A stretch of 64,000 nucleotides of DNA from positions 434,001 to 498,000 of the forward strand of contig JAGFBZ010000737.1 in NCBI GenBank assembly GCA_018398805.1, written 5' to 3'. The DNA comes from Hirundichthys speculiger (taxonomy: Eukaryota > Chordata > Actinopteri > Beloniformes > Exocoetidae). The number at the start of each line of letters is the position of its first letter. The stretch's first letter is position 1. Below are positions 44,801-56,604 of the stretch, one piece after another. The translations under genes were made by a program, and so were the position numbers. The notes under the pieces were generated by a model that did not search any database, had not been told where the DNA came from, and saw only the letters and a list, made by a program, of their open reading frames with translations.

Positions 44801-46500
44801 TCAAATCTGCAAATTCTGTGGTTATTTCCTTGGATGCTCAGCAAGCTTTCGATCAAGTTGAGTGGAACTATTTGTTTGCTGTTCTTAAACGCTTTGGAAT
44901 TGGTGAGAAATTCATGACTTTGTTGAAAATGCTTTATGCATGTCCAAGATCAGCTGTCTTGACCAACAGCGATACATCTGTTCAGTTTCAATTACATCGG
45001 GGGACCCGACGGGGGGGCTGTCTCTCTCCTATGCTTTTTAATTTAGCACTTGAACCTTTGGCTATCTCTATCAAAATGAATCCTCTAATTACAGGAATTA
45101 GGCTTGGCGCTATAGAATCCCTCATTGGTCTGTACGCGGATGACGTGGTTTTACCTCTCTCCAGTGTCCATACTTCTCTTACTCCTCTCTAAGATCTGAT
45201 AAAATATTTTGTAAAACTTTCAGGTTTTGTTATTAACTGGTCCAAAGGTCTTTTGATGCCCCTTACAGATGACGTAAACTCAATTTATCTTGACACCCTG
45301 CCCTTTAAGATTTGTATGGATCACTTTGTTTATTTGGGGCTAAAAATTCCGAAGAATCCAAAACGTCTTTTTAAACTCAACTACCTTGAAATGTTAGGAA
45401 AGCTCAAAACATACATTGAGAAATGGAGGCTCCTGCCACTTTCACTGATAGGATGTGTAAATGCTATAAAGATGGTTGTTCTCCCTAAATTTATGTACCT
45501 ATTTCACAGCATACCCATCTTTCTTACAGCTATTTTTTTAAGACTTTAGACTCCATAATTATGCCATTTATTTGGGCATTTAAGGCCTACCGGATTTCTA
45601 AATTGCAGCTACAAAAACCCAGAGAGGAGGGTGGTTTGGGGGCTCCCTGTATTTTGACAGTACTATTGGGCCTGCAATGCAAGAGCAAGGATTTTTTGGC
45701 ATTTGAGCTCCTCCTGTGAACTAGAAGTCAGCGCATTGTTGCCAAGGTGGCTTGTGATTGAGGCCCAGACGTGCGTGGATTTGACAAAATCTTCCTTGTC
45801 TGCTATTATATTCTCTAAACCTGATTCGGGGCCAAGATGTGTGGTTAAAGATTTTGTCCTGGGTAATTCATTTAGGATTTTCAAACAAATCAAGAGAGTA
45901 CTTGAGGTCACAGATGCATCAATACACTTGCCATTTTGCAATAATTATAATTTCATTCCAGGTCAAACTGATGTTGTTTTTCGCAGTTGGGCAGAAAAGG
46001 GCTTGCTAACAATCAAGGACTTTTATATTGATGAACATCTCTCTTCTTTTAACCAGCTGAGAGATAAATTTACTCTGCCACAGTCACTTTTTCCATTACT
46101 TGCAGGCGAGAAATTATATCAGACAGTGTTTGGCACACGCTGAGGTCTTACTTAGTCAGCATGTCTTCTATGAACGCATGTTGGCAGCTCCCACCTCCAA
46201 ACATATAATATCACAGTTTGTCTCTCTCTTCAAGGTAAATATGTCCTCTACATATCTCTAGGACGCATGGGAAAGGGAAATTGGCTCCGAAATTCCTCTT
46301 GAGCTTTGGGAGAACGGGCTAAGTAGAATTAAAGATTGTTCAATTAATGCCAGACTACAGCTGATTCAGTTTAAAGTTATGCACCGTACACATTACTCCA
46401 AGGTCAAGTTGAATAAGATCTACCCCTTCCTCTCCCCCTATATGTGACAAATGTAAGTCTGAGAAGGGGACTTTGGCTCACCTCTTTTGGTCATGCCCTA
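44801..46500 (+). pseudogene. L1-like LINE, 5'-truncated ORF2
   Basis: The plus strand enters at the RT palm: [20 protein letters not shown], then RRGGCLSPMLFNLALEPLA, then the catalytic LYADDVV near 45130. A stop follows at 45190; thumb (45253-45549), a further segment (45703-46143) and a C-terminal CDKCKSEKGTLAHLFWSC finger near 46445-46495 lie in shifted frames. The YADD box is intact but the frame is broken many times. It ends in the palindrome at 46504. Confidence 0.85.
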
Positions 46501-46503
46501 AAC

Positions 46504-46579
46504 TTAAGAAATTCTGGGAGGAGATATTTCAGTGGTACAGTACTGTACCACTAAAATATCTCCTCCCAGAATTTCTTAA
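46504..46579. repeat. 76-bp near-perfect palindrome
   Basis: The left arm (46504-46541, from TTAAGAAATTCTGGGAGGAG) is followed with no spacer by its reverse complement (46542-46579); only one of 38 pairs mismatches. The left arm is ordinary L1 C-terminal coding (KKFWEEIFQW), so the right arm is an inverted copy of it. Tc1 sequence follows. Confidence 0.95.
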
Positions 46580-46584
46580 TGAGT

Positions 46585-47030
46585 TTTGATTTCAGCTGCC
46601 ACATTCAGATCGAGGGGTCAGACATTGGTATAAACATGAAAGCATGGATCCATCCTGCCTTGTATCAACAGTTGATGCTGCTCAACTGGTGTAATGGGGA
46701 TATTTTCTTGGCACACCTCTGAGTACCAATTGAGAATCACAGCGTACCTGAGAATTGTGGCTGATCATGTCCATCCCTTTATGACCCTTTTTTTGATAAT
46801 CCATCTTTTGATGGCAACTTCCAGCAGGATAGTGCAATGTCACAAAGCTCAAATCATCTCAAACTGGTTTGTTTGTTGAACATGACAATAAATTCACTGT
46901 ACTCTACTGGCCTCCACAGTCAAATCTGCGGCAAGTGCGCAGTACTTAAGGAATTAAGACAGTTCTGAAGGCAAAAAGGGTCCAGCCCATTACCAGTAAG
47001 GTGTACCTAATAAAGTAGTCGTTGACTGTA
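46585..47030 (+). mobile_element. Tc1-like transposon 3' remnant
   Basis: It matches a well-known fish Tc1-type element: CATGGATCCATCCTGCCTTG, GGATATTTTCTTGGCACAC, TTCCAGCAGGATAGTGCA, and the terminus AAGGTGTACCTAATAAAG near 47010. Several deletions break the frame. The left terminus is missing, replaced by the L1 and palindrome. Confidence 0.8.
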
Positions 47031-47245
47031 CAGTATATCATAAATCATCATTGAAATTCTTTCTCTGAATTTTTCTCTGAAAGTATGTGCTCTATCTCTG
47101 CAATGCACCCAGCTCATGTAGTCTAGTTGGTTTAAAAAGAAAAAAAGATTATATCAAGAATATATTAACTTTTTCAGAGCTCTTTTTATCCTGAACATCA
47201 ATTCCTGTTCTTCCTTCTTCTCTTGTTACCCACTTCGTGGTTTAG

Positions 47246-47417
47246 GGAGAGATGAAGATGCCAGTTTGTATAGAGGATGAGTGTAACTCTGAGCTTCCTC
47301 CTGCCTCTTTGCTGTTCCGCGCTGCCAGACAGTATGCATATGGTGTCCTCTTCAGTCTTGCTGAAACACACCGCCGCCTGGAAAGGCTCGCTCTCCGCAA
47401 AAGGAGTCCCTTGGAAG
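47246..47417 (+). CDS. fam120c: fam120c exon 7 of window
   Basis: After GTGGTTTAG the exon encodes GEMKMPVCIEDECNSELPPA, then SLLFRAARQYAYGVLFSLAE, then THRRLERLALRKRSPLE. This matches the GEIKIPVCIEDEC...LFRSARQYVYGVLFSLAE block of FAM120C; FAM120A differs at several of these positions. The donor is GAAG|GTAAGT, phase 1. The basic stretch RRLERLALRKR near the end is a family feature. There is no sign of decay. Confidence 0.96.
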
Positions 47418-48049
47418 GTAAGTTACCTGGAGTGTATAAATGGGCAATATTTCTGTTTAAATTGCCTTTGTTTTCAAGGTCTCATAGAATGCATTAATTG
47501 GCTGATTTAATTTTTTTTCTGAGGTCTCTAATTATGGTATAGTGTTTTTTTTTTTTGTTTTTTTTGATTTTTTCTTTTTTTTACCAAAAATTGCCCATAT
47601 GCATTTTGAATTGCCCTACCCATTTCTTGTGAATGGCTTTATAATAAGATCAAGCTGTTTGGGTCTTCTCATGAATATTTGAATAGGCTATGCACCGGTT
47701 GTTTTTTTCGTGATGAATATTAGATGAGCTGCTTGGTGATTGGTTAGTTTACAGTGAAACAACATGCCCACGGAGTTGCTCACTGAAGCCATCGTTGGAT
47801 ATTTTGGGGGAATACATCATTTATCCTGAAATGTTTGAGCCTATTTCTGATGAGAAATTGTGAGGAGCAGATAATTACGGATTGGTAAAGTTACTGAACT
47901 TTAACATGGACATTTTCATATTAAAGTTCTCCCTGGGGAGGATTCAACAGAAACAAGGTTATTTGTAACCTCTGCCAAGTTGAACTCCCCGTTAAAAGTT
48001 TCTGCTGTTACCTCAGAAATTAGTTGTTTTGACTTGTTATAATTGTGGC
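47418..48049. other. Intron 7, 5' part
   Basis: AT-rich intron after the exon 7 donor, with T-rich runs near 47545-47585. No gene or repeat recognised. Confidence 0.4.
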
Positions 48050-48154
48050 CTCTAAATCAGCCTTTCTCAACCGGGGTGTTGCGGCACACTTGGCTGTCGT
48101 CTGGCTGCTTCAGGGGTGTCGTCAAAAAAATGACCTATTCTGACATTTCAGATA

Positions 48155-48901
48155 CAGTGGTACCTCTACTTTCGAACGTTTCTACATACGAAATTTTCAG
48201 GTTACGAAACGCCTCAAAGGGAAAATATTGCCTCTCGTTACGAAATAAATTTCAGGATACGAAAGGCAAAAATACAGTAGCGCTGCTACTCGCAGCTCCC
48301 AGAGTTTACAGAACGTAAACATAGCTGTCGGCTCTGTATCTCGTTTTGAATGTGGTGCGTCTGAGCTGATCTGCCATTGGCTATCGCTTAGCATCTTCCT
48401 GGCATCCAATTGGCTAGGAGGGCCCCTTGTCTGTATGAGCGTAACTCAGCAACCAAGGTAAACGAACAATTTTTACCTCTGCCAAGGAGGTTATGTTTTT
48501 GCTGGCGTTTATCTGTCTGCCTGTGTACACAACCATGCAAAAAGTTATGGATGGATTTTGATGAAATTTTCAGGAGTTGTCAGAAATGTGAAAAGGAAGA
48601 ACTGATTTCATTTTGGGTGTGATCCGGAAGAAATCCTGGGTTCTGGATCACTTTCAAATTTTTGATAATTGTTGCGTTTAGTGGAGGTATGCACTCTCTG
48701 AGTGCTTTTCTAGTTCTAACATGTATTTCATGTAATACTTTTCATGTATTATTTATAATTTATAAAAAAATAATGTTCGAATTTTGGGGTGCTTGGAACG
48801 GATTAGGGCATTTACATGGAAAACGCATCTCTACTTAAGAAATTTTCAGGTTACGAAACTACTTCCAGAACCAATTAATTTCGTAAGTAGAGGTGGCACT
48901 G
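48155..48901 (+). mobile_element. Tigger/pogo-like element, second copy
   Basis: It starts CAGTGGTACCTCTACTTTCG, ends TAGAGGTGGCACTG, and has TA on each side. It aligns with 3302-4750 after removal of the hAT there, and holds the empty target CGCTTAGCATCTTCCTGG near 48385. A CCTCTGCC...CTAGTTC repeat is nested at 48466-48717. Confidence 0.85.
48466..48717 (-). repeat. Dispersed repeat (ACCTCTGCC...CTAGTTC)
   Basis: It runs from ACCTCTGCCAAGGAGGTTAT to GAGTGCTTTTCTAGTTC and is the inverse-orientation relative of the repeat at 12128-12900; a third piece is near 53660-53735. Nonautonomous, no coding. Confidence 0.65.
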
Positions 48902-48973
48902 TATAAATATATGAATGCATACATAAATACATACATTTTGCCTATGAATGAATGAATAAATAAATGAATCAAT

Positions 48974-50186
48974 TAGGGATGTCCCGATCCCGATCCCCTG
49001 ATCGGATCGGCCTTCGATCTTAAAAATTTAAGGTGGATCGGATCGGCCGATCAACATTATTATAACACACCATTTTTTTTTTCATAATTTTTTTCCTCAA
49101 AAAGTGATCCTGATTAACACAAATTAATAAAGTAATCATATTACACAAACAAAAATATTTTTTTAACTATATACATTTAATAATTTGCACTGAAATGAAG
49201 TTTCTCAGCAGCCCTTTCTTGTATCCACCTTAAAAGTTTTAAGACCGGCGGCGTCAGGCTAAACTTTAGCAAAACTGTCAGCAGTGTGGCAGCACTATAA
49301 AATTACAAAGACCGACGCTTCAACTGCGACTTGAAACGTGTGGAAGGCTGAGATATCACGAGGGGTAAGTAAGAAGAGAGTTTACAACACCACCAATTTA
49401 ATCAGACACTAAAAAAATCACGCAGCACCGATCACCGCAGCCTTCTGTCAGGTGCTGTGGTGCCGACGGCTGCAGCTTCAGAGGTGCTGCCGTCGGCACC
49501 AGCTTCGGCAGCAAACGCTCTGTGAAACTTTTAAAAGAAAGGACACCGAGCTAAACCGAGCTAAAGGACACCGAAAAATCACCGAGCTAATCGCGGAATG
49601 TATTACCGAGGACACGGAGTTTGTGGAATACAAGGCATTTAACCGGCTCATTAATTACCTCGAGCCTCGTTCCCGTCATTACATGAACGACAAAGGACAC
49701 AAAGGTGCGCGAACATGTGCAGCGGGTCTTGAAAGAAGTTAAGTTAATATTTTATGTTATTTTTATTATGATTTCATTGATTGCAAAGACTTCTGCTAGT
49801 GTTTTCATTGCCTTAAACTGCTAGCCAAGTTCACCTGCTGCTATTTAAATGGAAGTGCTTTGTTGTTTAGTACTGAGACTGTTGAACAGTCACTGTTCTG
49901 TAACTAAATGTGTTTTATAATAATTCTCCCAAACAAAAAAGAAAGAAAGAAGAGTGTTAAAATAAGTTATTGTTTATTTTTATGAGATGATAAAAGCTAT
50001 TAATCTCAGCTTGGATGCAGGCCTATTTATTAATGTACACAGGAAATAAAATGCATAGGAAATTAAACTGTTTGCCCACTCAAAAGAAGTGAAATCGGAT
50101 CGGGAAAAATCGGAAATCGGCCGATCATCAAAATTAAAAGATCGGAATCGGATCGGGACCCAAAAAACGTGATCGGGACATCCCTA
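48974..50186 (+). mobile_element. hAT element with a transposase relic (GATCGG family)
   Basis: The ends TAGGGATGTCCCGATCC and inverted GATCGGGACATCCCTA have an exact duplication GAATCAAT (48966-48973, 50187-50194). The frame at 49452-49742 includes KGHRKITELIAECI and KAFNRLINYLEPRS, a recognisable hAT/ZBED transposase block (GF..L...LEPRY). The remainder of the transposase has been lost. Confidence 0.9.
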
Positions 50187-50773
50187 GAATCAATAGATAA
50201 GATACATAATTGGACATGAAATGATTAATGAAAATATGTCTCACATGCCCATTTCCCAATGTTAACAAAGTCAGTACTGGGTTAGAGTAAGGTCAACGTG
50301 ACTGCCCAGTTAGCTTACGTCGTAATATCACTTAACCATTGGAATTTTATTTCACAGATAGCAAAGAGAACTTTTTAGCAGCATCACAGATCATTTTCTA
50401 AAAAGAAAAGCCCTACAGGAACGGAACATCACAGAGGAGCCGACTTCTTCATACAAGCCTTCATCCACCAGCTCTGAATCTGCACCATAGGTCGCAAAGG
50501 TAGTTGCTAGCGATAAGGCTAAAAAGAGGCAATACAAGGATGATGGATGGAAGCAAGCACATCACAGATGAAAAGAAGCTTTCCTGCTAAGGCCTACTCT
50601 GATGCAGTTATCGTGTTCATGTTATTTAAACAAAATAAAAGAGACGAATGCATTTACAGTCGGAGTGATGCAGTGTGGCTTTGGATTATATTTTACTCTG
50701 GGGTGTCGTAAGATTTTATTCATTTATGAAAGGTGTTGTGACTGAAAAAAGGTTGAGAAAGGTTGCTCTAGAT

Positions 50774-51365
50774 CATTAGGATTTTGTTGGTAGACTTTTT
50801 TTATTTTTCATAAAAACAAAAACTGGGTGACATTAATGCTCTGGCAATGGCAATAAGCTTTATTTTATTTCACATTTTTTAAGATGAAATTTACACAAAA
50901 TATGTGTTACTGGCAAGTGCTGATGTTAAAAGTGTTTGAACAACAAGTGTTATGGCACTTTAGTTCATATGACACCAGAACATTTAAATAAAAGTGACCT
51001 TTACATTACTTTTGAATTCATCATTTGATTTTACGTATACAATCCAATTAATCGTGAATAATCAGGGAAATTATGCGATTAATCGCGATTAAAAATTTAA
51101 ATTTAAAAATTAAAATCATTTAGCAACTATTTAATCCAGTAAAGGGCAATCATCCATCATTTTTGTTCAAAACAATGGCGAATTAAGTTATAGGAAATAC
51201 ATTCCATTGGGTCTTGACTCGTCTCCTCTTAAACATATGTATTTGCACAGGCAGTTATTAGATGTTATTACTCTGGATGCATCATCATTAAAAAAGCAAA
51301 CCATTAAAACTCTGGAGCTATGTTATGTGTTTTCACATAACTGGCTTGCTGAATGGAAATGGACA
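50774..51365. other. Intron 7, unassigned stretch
   Basis: AT-rich. Near 51075-51095, TGCGATTAATCGCGATTAAA is a motif of some hAT termini, without a partner. No gene recognised. Confidence 0.35.
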
Positions 51366-51938
51366 GTTTTGTGAAGCGCTTTTAACAACCGCTACTTTTT
51401 ACACGGATCTACGAGCGGTTGAGCGATCGTTAATGATAAGTTGTGTTCCGCAGTGAACGAGCACACGCTTTTCAAGTCGGAAATACGATCTGTCATCGGG
51501 GCCTCTACGTCCGCTGTGGCTGTTGCTCCGGTAAACAGCTTGTGTGTCAGAGCCCGCGGACAGCTGCTTTATATCCGGCGTCTCTTTCGTGACGGTGAAG
51601 AGCTTTTTTTTTTTCTTCTTTTTTTTGCTGTTAGTTGCATAGACGAGCTTCTTGGAGCACAACACACAAAATCAGGTACCAGGCTTCCTTAGCTTCTGGC
51701 ACCAGCTTCCAAACGGCTCTCCGTCTCCGCCCTGTTCCTCTATCCATCCCCAGCGCCACTTGAATTTTGCTTCCATTCTTCTGATTGTGGGAAGAAAAAA
51801 AACCACCGGCTCGCCTCGCCTGCGTTCAAGACCACTCAGAGATAACGTGTTTCTCTGTGTATGTGTGTGTTTTTTTTCCTGAATCAGAGTCAAACGCCGG
51901 AGATCTGACACGGTGCCGGAATACTTTAAGCCCTGGTT
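51366..51938 (-). mobile_element. hAT-like fragment with transposase N-terminus
   Basis: The minus strand starts CAGGGCTTAAAGTATTCCGG at 51938. The frame at 51672-51911 contains MEAKFKWRWGWIEEQGGDGE then PFGSWCQKLRKPGT, which resembles the FKW.W......G......WC..C start of a hAT-type zinc finger. It stops before the rest of the finger. The left edge is unknown. Confidence 0.45.
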
Positions 51939-51949
51939 TCTTGTTAACT

Positions 51950-52347
51950 ATTGTGTTGTGTATTTTTATGAGAATATTTACCAAAACAATCCATTTTGCT
52001 GTGGAGTAGATTCAGTGATAGGTTTTTGCATTCATCCGTCTTCAGTTTAGTCCATCTGTCAATCGCTGGGTTAGGCGCATATGTAGTTATGACTTCCGGC
52101 AAACGATGTGCACCCAAAACATGGCCACTTTTCGCCAAATTAACTTTGTTTCTAAGTTATTGAGATATGTTTGCCTTGGTGACACATGATAAATGTGCAA
52201 AAATCATAGAAAAAAGGATTTTTTTTCTAAGATGATGGTGGATTTTGTGGCCCTCGCCACTGGCTACAAGGCAGAAAAAAAAAAACAGTAGAAATGGTCA
52301 AATTTTGGTCGCATTTGGTGACCAGTTAGTCGCCATTTTATGCCCTG
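51950..52347 (-). mobile_element. Second copy of the CAGGGC-ended hAT-like element (end)
   Basis: Reverse relative of 9506-9940: it ends GCCATTTTATGCCCTG and shares the segment around GACTTCCGGCAAACG. It is next to another CAGGGC end at 51938, so two related elements abut. Confidence 0.65.
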
Positions 52348-53659
52348 GTCAATCATTTAAGCTGATCGCTCATTCTTTTCAACCAACTCTAATGCCTTTG
52401 TGGATTTAAATTGCATTCTGCCTGTCGACATATTGTCTGACACATGAATTCGGGTTCAATGTCCAGCTTAGCTCAAGGTCAAACTGTGTTAAACTTCAGT
52501 TAATTTAGCTATCTACCTGCATTTAGTTCATAGGTAAGTACTTAAAGGTTCCTGTCCTGATATCAACGTGGTTGGGATAGCTCCTTATTTGAGTGTCAGC
52601 CGCTGAGCGAAGCCTTCATTAAAAATTTTCCAAGATTGGAGAAACAGTCCAGAGCGAAGAAAAATAAATTTTTTGTCCTTTGAGTCTTATTAGGTGTTGA
52701 ACATCCCTTTGCAGTTGGCTACTCTGAATTTCTGTAGTTGACTCCTGTTCACAAATCACATAGATGTATTTTTCTTCAAAACCAGTGTCTTCTCATTGTA
52801 TTTATTATTACGCACCAAACCCTTACTAACTAAATACATTGCTAAATAATGCAATAAATGTATAGTGGTTTTAAAAAAAAATCTAAATTCAACCATTAGC
52901 TAAAAAATTCTGAAAAAAAAACACCTGTGAGCTGTTGAAGATAGCTGTGTATGCTGACATACACATTTATACTAAATTTGGTGTCTAAATAAGGTGGAAA
53001 AAAAAAACATCTGTTTAAGATCCAGAATTTAAAATTGTCACTGTACATATACTGTTTGACTGATCTAAACAAAACTCACAGGGATTGAGAAAATAAGGGT
53101 GGACAGTGTTTTGGTAATTCTGACCTAAAATAGTAATTTAGGCATACATTGTTTAATCTGGCCCAAAACTGATGGGTATTATAGAATAGCACTGTCCATG
53201 GTGGCAGCTTGCTGCAGTAGGTCTGTCGATTTTTATGAGCTTATTGCATATTTTTAGGTGCATTTAGGTACATGGGAGCATGAGGCTTGAATTTTAACAG
53301 GACTACCTCAGTCCTTTCAGCTGTTGTGTCTCCACTTACAGTAAGAGGGCTGGTTGCATGTAAACTACCAACCCAAATCACCCTGTTGTGGCAGTGCTCC
53401 GCTTTCACTGTTTGTTTATTGTCCAATAAAGACAAGAAGACAACACTGGCAAAGACAAAGAAATAAAAGAATAAAAGCAAACTAAAATGGCAAGATAAAT
53501 ATCAAAGGAGATAAATATTATTGTAGTGTTTCTATTTGCCATTTGGGTGATGCATAACAATGCCACTGATTGAGAAGAGACGACTCATACACAAAACAGG
53601 CATTAGGTGGCTGAGTGATATAAGCTCCGGCCTGCAACATAAATAACACCAACACCGGT
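52348..53659. other. Intron 7, unassigned stretch
   Basis: AT-rich intron with several poly-A runs (52870-53010). No gene; no repeat family recognised. Confidence 0.35.
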
Positions 53660-53735
53660 GTGATCCGGAAAAAATTAAAAGTTTCGATAACAGTTGCGTT
53701 TTGGCAGAGGTCTGCGCTCTAAGTGCTTTTCTAAT
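53660..53735 (-). repeat. Fragment of the CTCTGCC...CTAGTTC repeat
   Basis: The text GGTGTGATCCGGAAAAAATT then TTGGCAGAGGTCTGCGCTCT and AAGTGCTTTTCTAATTC matches the end of the copies at 12128 and 48466. Confidence 0.6.
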
Positions 53736-53802
53736 TCACCATTTGGTCAACAGTAGTTAGCAGGTTATGTTTTATATGTCATATCAGCATCTTTTGAAAA
53801 GA

Positions 53803-53935
53803 TTTTCTTGTGGCCTTTATTAGATATAGAGAAAGTAATGGCAAAAAAGGGACACAACAACATTTTACAACACTGGAAATTGAACCTACAAACCACTATA
53901 TATAGTCCACCCACTTAACCACTTAACTACCTAGC
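53803..53935 (-). mobile_element. Diverged SINE copy
   Basis: TTTCTTGTGGCCTTTATTAG, then GAAATTGAACCTACAAACCA and CCACCCACTTAACCAC, aligns with the SINE at 24964-25174 in the same minus orientation, including a decayed B box. An older copy, with no clear duplication. Confidence 0.6.
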
Positions 53936-53959
53936 AAATACTATGTAGTACCCTAACAT

Positions 53960-55077
53960 TATACTCATTTTTAAAATTAAGTTGCCCCATGAAATGCTGA
54001 TGAGATTAGTTAGGGTACCATTCAACCAATCATCCTTCAAACATTTTTAGCCTATTCCACAGACATTGCACCACCATGCACCACAAAAGAGAAGACAAAG
54101 ATAAATAGTGCCAAAATGGAAAACACTTCTCCCCCTCAAACTTACTTGGCTTTCTTTAGTTTAAATTTTTCCCATCCACCTGTCTCCTTGCATTTTTTGC
54201 TTTCCATCTTTCTGTTGACGGACACTAATGTTCATCTGCTTTGTTGGTTTTTAGGCCTATATCTGAAAAATGATCATCTTAGCGCCCCCTGCTGTTAGTT
54301 GACAGACTGAAAATTTTGGTTATTAAACAGGGCTGACGTCCGTAGACCGGATGGCCATTCTGGACTTTTCCAGAATGCACAGATTACCAGTCCGCCCCTG
54401 CCTTACTAATAGGGGCAGCCCAACCACCGCAGAATATTGCGTGTAAGGGGGCAGAACTCGTACTCGTCTGGGGCTTTGCAAACGCATCTTTCTTGCCGCT
54501 ATGGCTTCCTCCAGTTATTCCGGTTGAAGTAGGCAGGATCACCACTTGTCTTGCAGTCAGTGTTGATCTGCTCCTTGCTGAAGTGATGGGAACATAGCCT
54601 GGAATTTCATGTGAGGTTCAGCTTGTTGATATTTTTCCCCATTTGGTTTTTACCCTCATGCTAAATCGCCACCTTCTGAGTCTGGGAGTTTGTGTGGTTT
54701 CTTCAAAGGCATAAGTTTACATAATATGCAAAAGCCCCAAATACAGTGGTAAGAATTGGTTTTGACTGGTGCTGCCACTCAGTGGATACCATTTCCCCTT
54801 TTGAATTCACTACCATTTTCTTTAACAGCCTAACATTTCTTTTTCTTCATTTTCTGTAAAGTAACAATGGATTTTCTCATTCATTTTTTACATTTGTCAT
54901 TTACCATATTTGTAATAATTATTCAAGATCATTTTCAAATAAAATTAGAATAAAATTGTATTAAATGAACTATAAAACATTTATTCAGAATGGTTAGTTC
55001 ATATTCTGTTTTACTGGTCAAAATTAAAAATCAGTCAAGTTATGCTGATTTTATTTATATGTAAAAATTACAAGCTT
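53960..55077. other. Intron 7, unassigned stretch
   Basis: No gene. A GC-richer patch at 54330-54500 (GGCTGACGTCCGTAGACCGG) may be an old element, unassigned. Confidence 0.35.
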
Positions 55078-55645
55078 GATAAGATAAGATAAGATAAGAT
55101 ATTCCTTTATTTGTCCCACAATGGGGAAATTTACATCGATACAGCAGCAAGTGGAAATAGCAATAAAAAAGAGGAAAGGACAACAATAAAATAAGATAAA
55201 ACAATAATAAAAACAAACAATAACTACAATAGATAATAAATAATAAATAATAACTCTGACTTTATTTACAAGGGATATGTTGGTAGTGATTACTACACCT
55301 GAGATAAGTTATTGCACGTCAGTGAATATATATATGTATATTGCACACAATAGAAATAAGTCACATTGTCCATTGGGAGGGGGGTTGCTGAGAGCGGTGC
55401 TGATTGTACAGTCTCACAGCAGCAGGAAGGAAGGACCTGCGATATCACGCCTTCACACACCTGGGGTGAAGGAGTCTGTCGCTGAAGGAGCTCTCCAGTG
55501 CAGTCGGGGTGTCTTTCAAAGGATGGGAGACACTGTTCATCAGAGAGGACAGCTTAGCCATCATTCTCCTCTCTCCCACCACTTCCCCCGGGTCAAGGGG
55601 GCATCCCAGGATGGAGCTGGCCTTCTTGAGAATCACCTAAAAACT
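55078..55645 (-). mobile_element. Non-LTR element 3' end (CR1/L2/Rex1 type)
   Basis: A (GATAA)n tail, then TTTATTTGTCCCACAATGGG, then a minus-strand frame SSILGCPLDPGEVVGERRMM, AKLSSLMNSVSHPLKDT, SFSDRLLHPRC, which is the C-terminal part of a fish LINE ORF2. It is 5' truncated about 140 bp upstream of fam120c exon 8. Confidence 0.75.
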
Positions 55646-55782
55646 GTTTTTTTATTTTTCTGTCCCAGGACACTTTACCACCACCTTATTGCAACAACTT
55701 AAAGTTGGCTTTTTTTCCCCCTTAGTTACAAAAAATATATGTATTTTACTAACAACACACCTCGCTTGGCTCTCTTTCACAG

Positions 55783-56030
55783 TTCCCCCTGTGATTGTCA
55801 AGGAATGGAGCAGTGGTAAGGCCAAGTCAGCACTGACACCAGAGCTGGTTCCAGCCCTGTGTTTTCGAGAGTGGACCTGTCCCAACCTACGGCGGCTGTG
55901 GTTGGGTCGTGCCAGTGAAGACCTCCAGGAGAACAAGGGCCTTCTTGGCATGCCTACGCTCTGATTGCCCAGCTCTTCTAAACCCAGCACAAGTCCCACA
56001 GCATCTGCTGCTTATGTGCTGCGTGCTCAG
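55783..56030 (+). CDS. fam120c: fam120c exon 8 of window, frame broken
   Basis: The acceptor TTTCACAG completes a Val codon and opens PPVIVKEWSS, then TPELVPALCFREWTCPNLRR, LWLGRASED, the conserved FAM120 core. At 55923-55927 the frame shifts: as written the protein runs into a TGA at 55962-55964. In the +1 frame from 55927 the conserved downstream block continues (RRTRAFLACLRSD, then LLLMCCVLR) up to the donor CAG|GTAACA, and only that frame joins exon 9 correctly. Alignment with the human paralog implies two missing bases. It may be an assembly error, a polymorphism, or a disabling mutation. Confidence 0.9.
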
Positions 56031-56604
56031 GTAACAATAAATACCATTTAAGTATTTGAATGTGAAAGTGCCATAGGGAGAGACAGCAGGAGACGAAATG
56101 CGTTTGAGTATTTTTCTTATAGCAAATTTGATCTTTTCCAAGTACAAAAATAACATTACATCTTTCAACCATTGAGCGACAGTAGGTGGCGCACTTGACT
56201 TCCAATGAAGTAAAATTCACCTTTGTGCCAGCAGAAAAACAAATGCTATTATATTCTATTGGTTCTTAGTTAAATTTGCTTCTTTGTTTGGTACCCCAAA
56301 TAATGCTATCATTGCACAGGGTTGTACAGTTACTCCAAATACCTTTGACAGTACATCAAATATATTAGACCAATAGTCCGTTAACAGATGGCAAGAATCT
56401 CCACTTATTACGCATCAGTGCTGATCTTTTTCTTGCAAAAAAAGTTAATAGCCTGGAACTTCTTCTAAGGTTCAGCATGTCGACATTCTTCTGCATTTTG
56501 TCACTTTACACAAATGTCTTCTGAAACAGTGGGAGTTGTGTCGTGTTTTTTTCAAAGATGGAAAAAGAATGGTTTAACAGAGACAAATTTTCAAATTTGG
56601 AAAT
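56031..56604. other. Intron 8, 5' part
   Basis: Intron sequence with no gene or family recognised. Confidence 0.4.

Larger units (their letters stand above)
48058..50765. mobile_element. Outer hAT element of a multi-level nest
   Basis: The ends CAGCCTTTCTCAACCGGGGT and, inverted, CAACCTTTCTCAACC have a 7-of-8 duplication CTCTAAAT / CTCTAGAT (48050-48057, 50766-50773). The own sequence is limited to about 48058-48152 and part of 50187-50765; the rest is the Tigger copy and a second hAT. No transposase frame of its own seen. Confidence 0.75.

Noticed and set aside
44554..45192. 212-codon frame as a single gene
   Set aside because: Its N-terminal part is the GCGACTT direct-repeat and spacer region; only the part from about 44801 is L1 reverse transcriptase.
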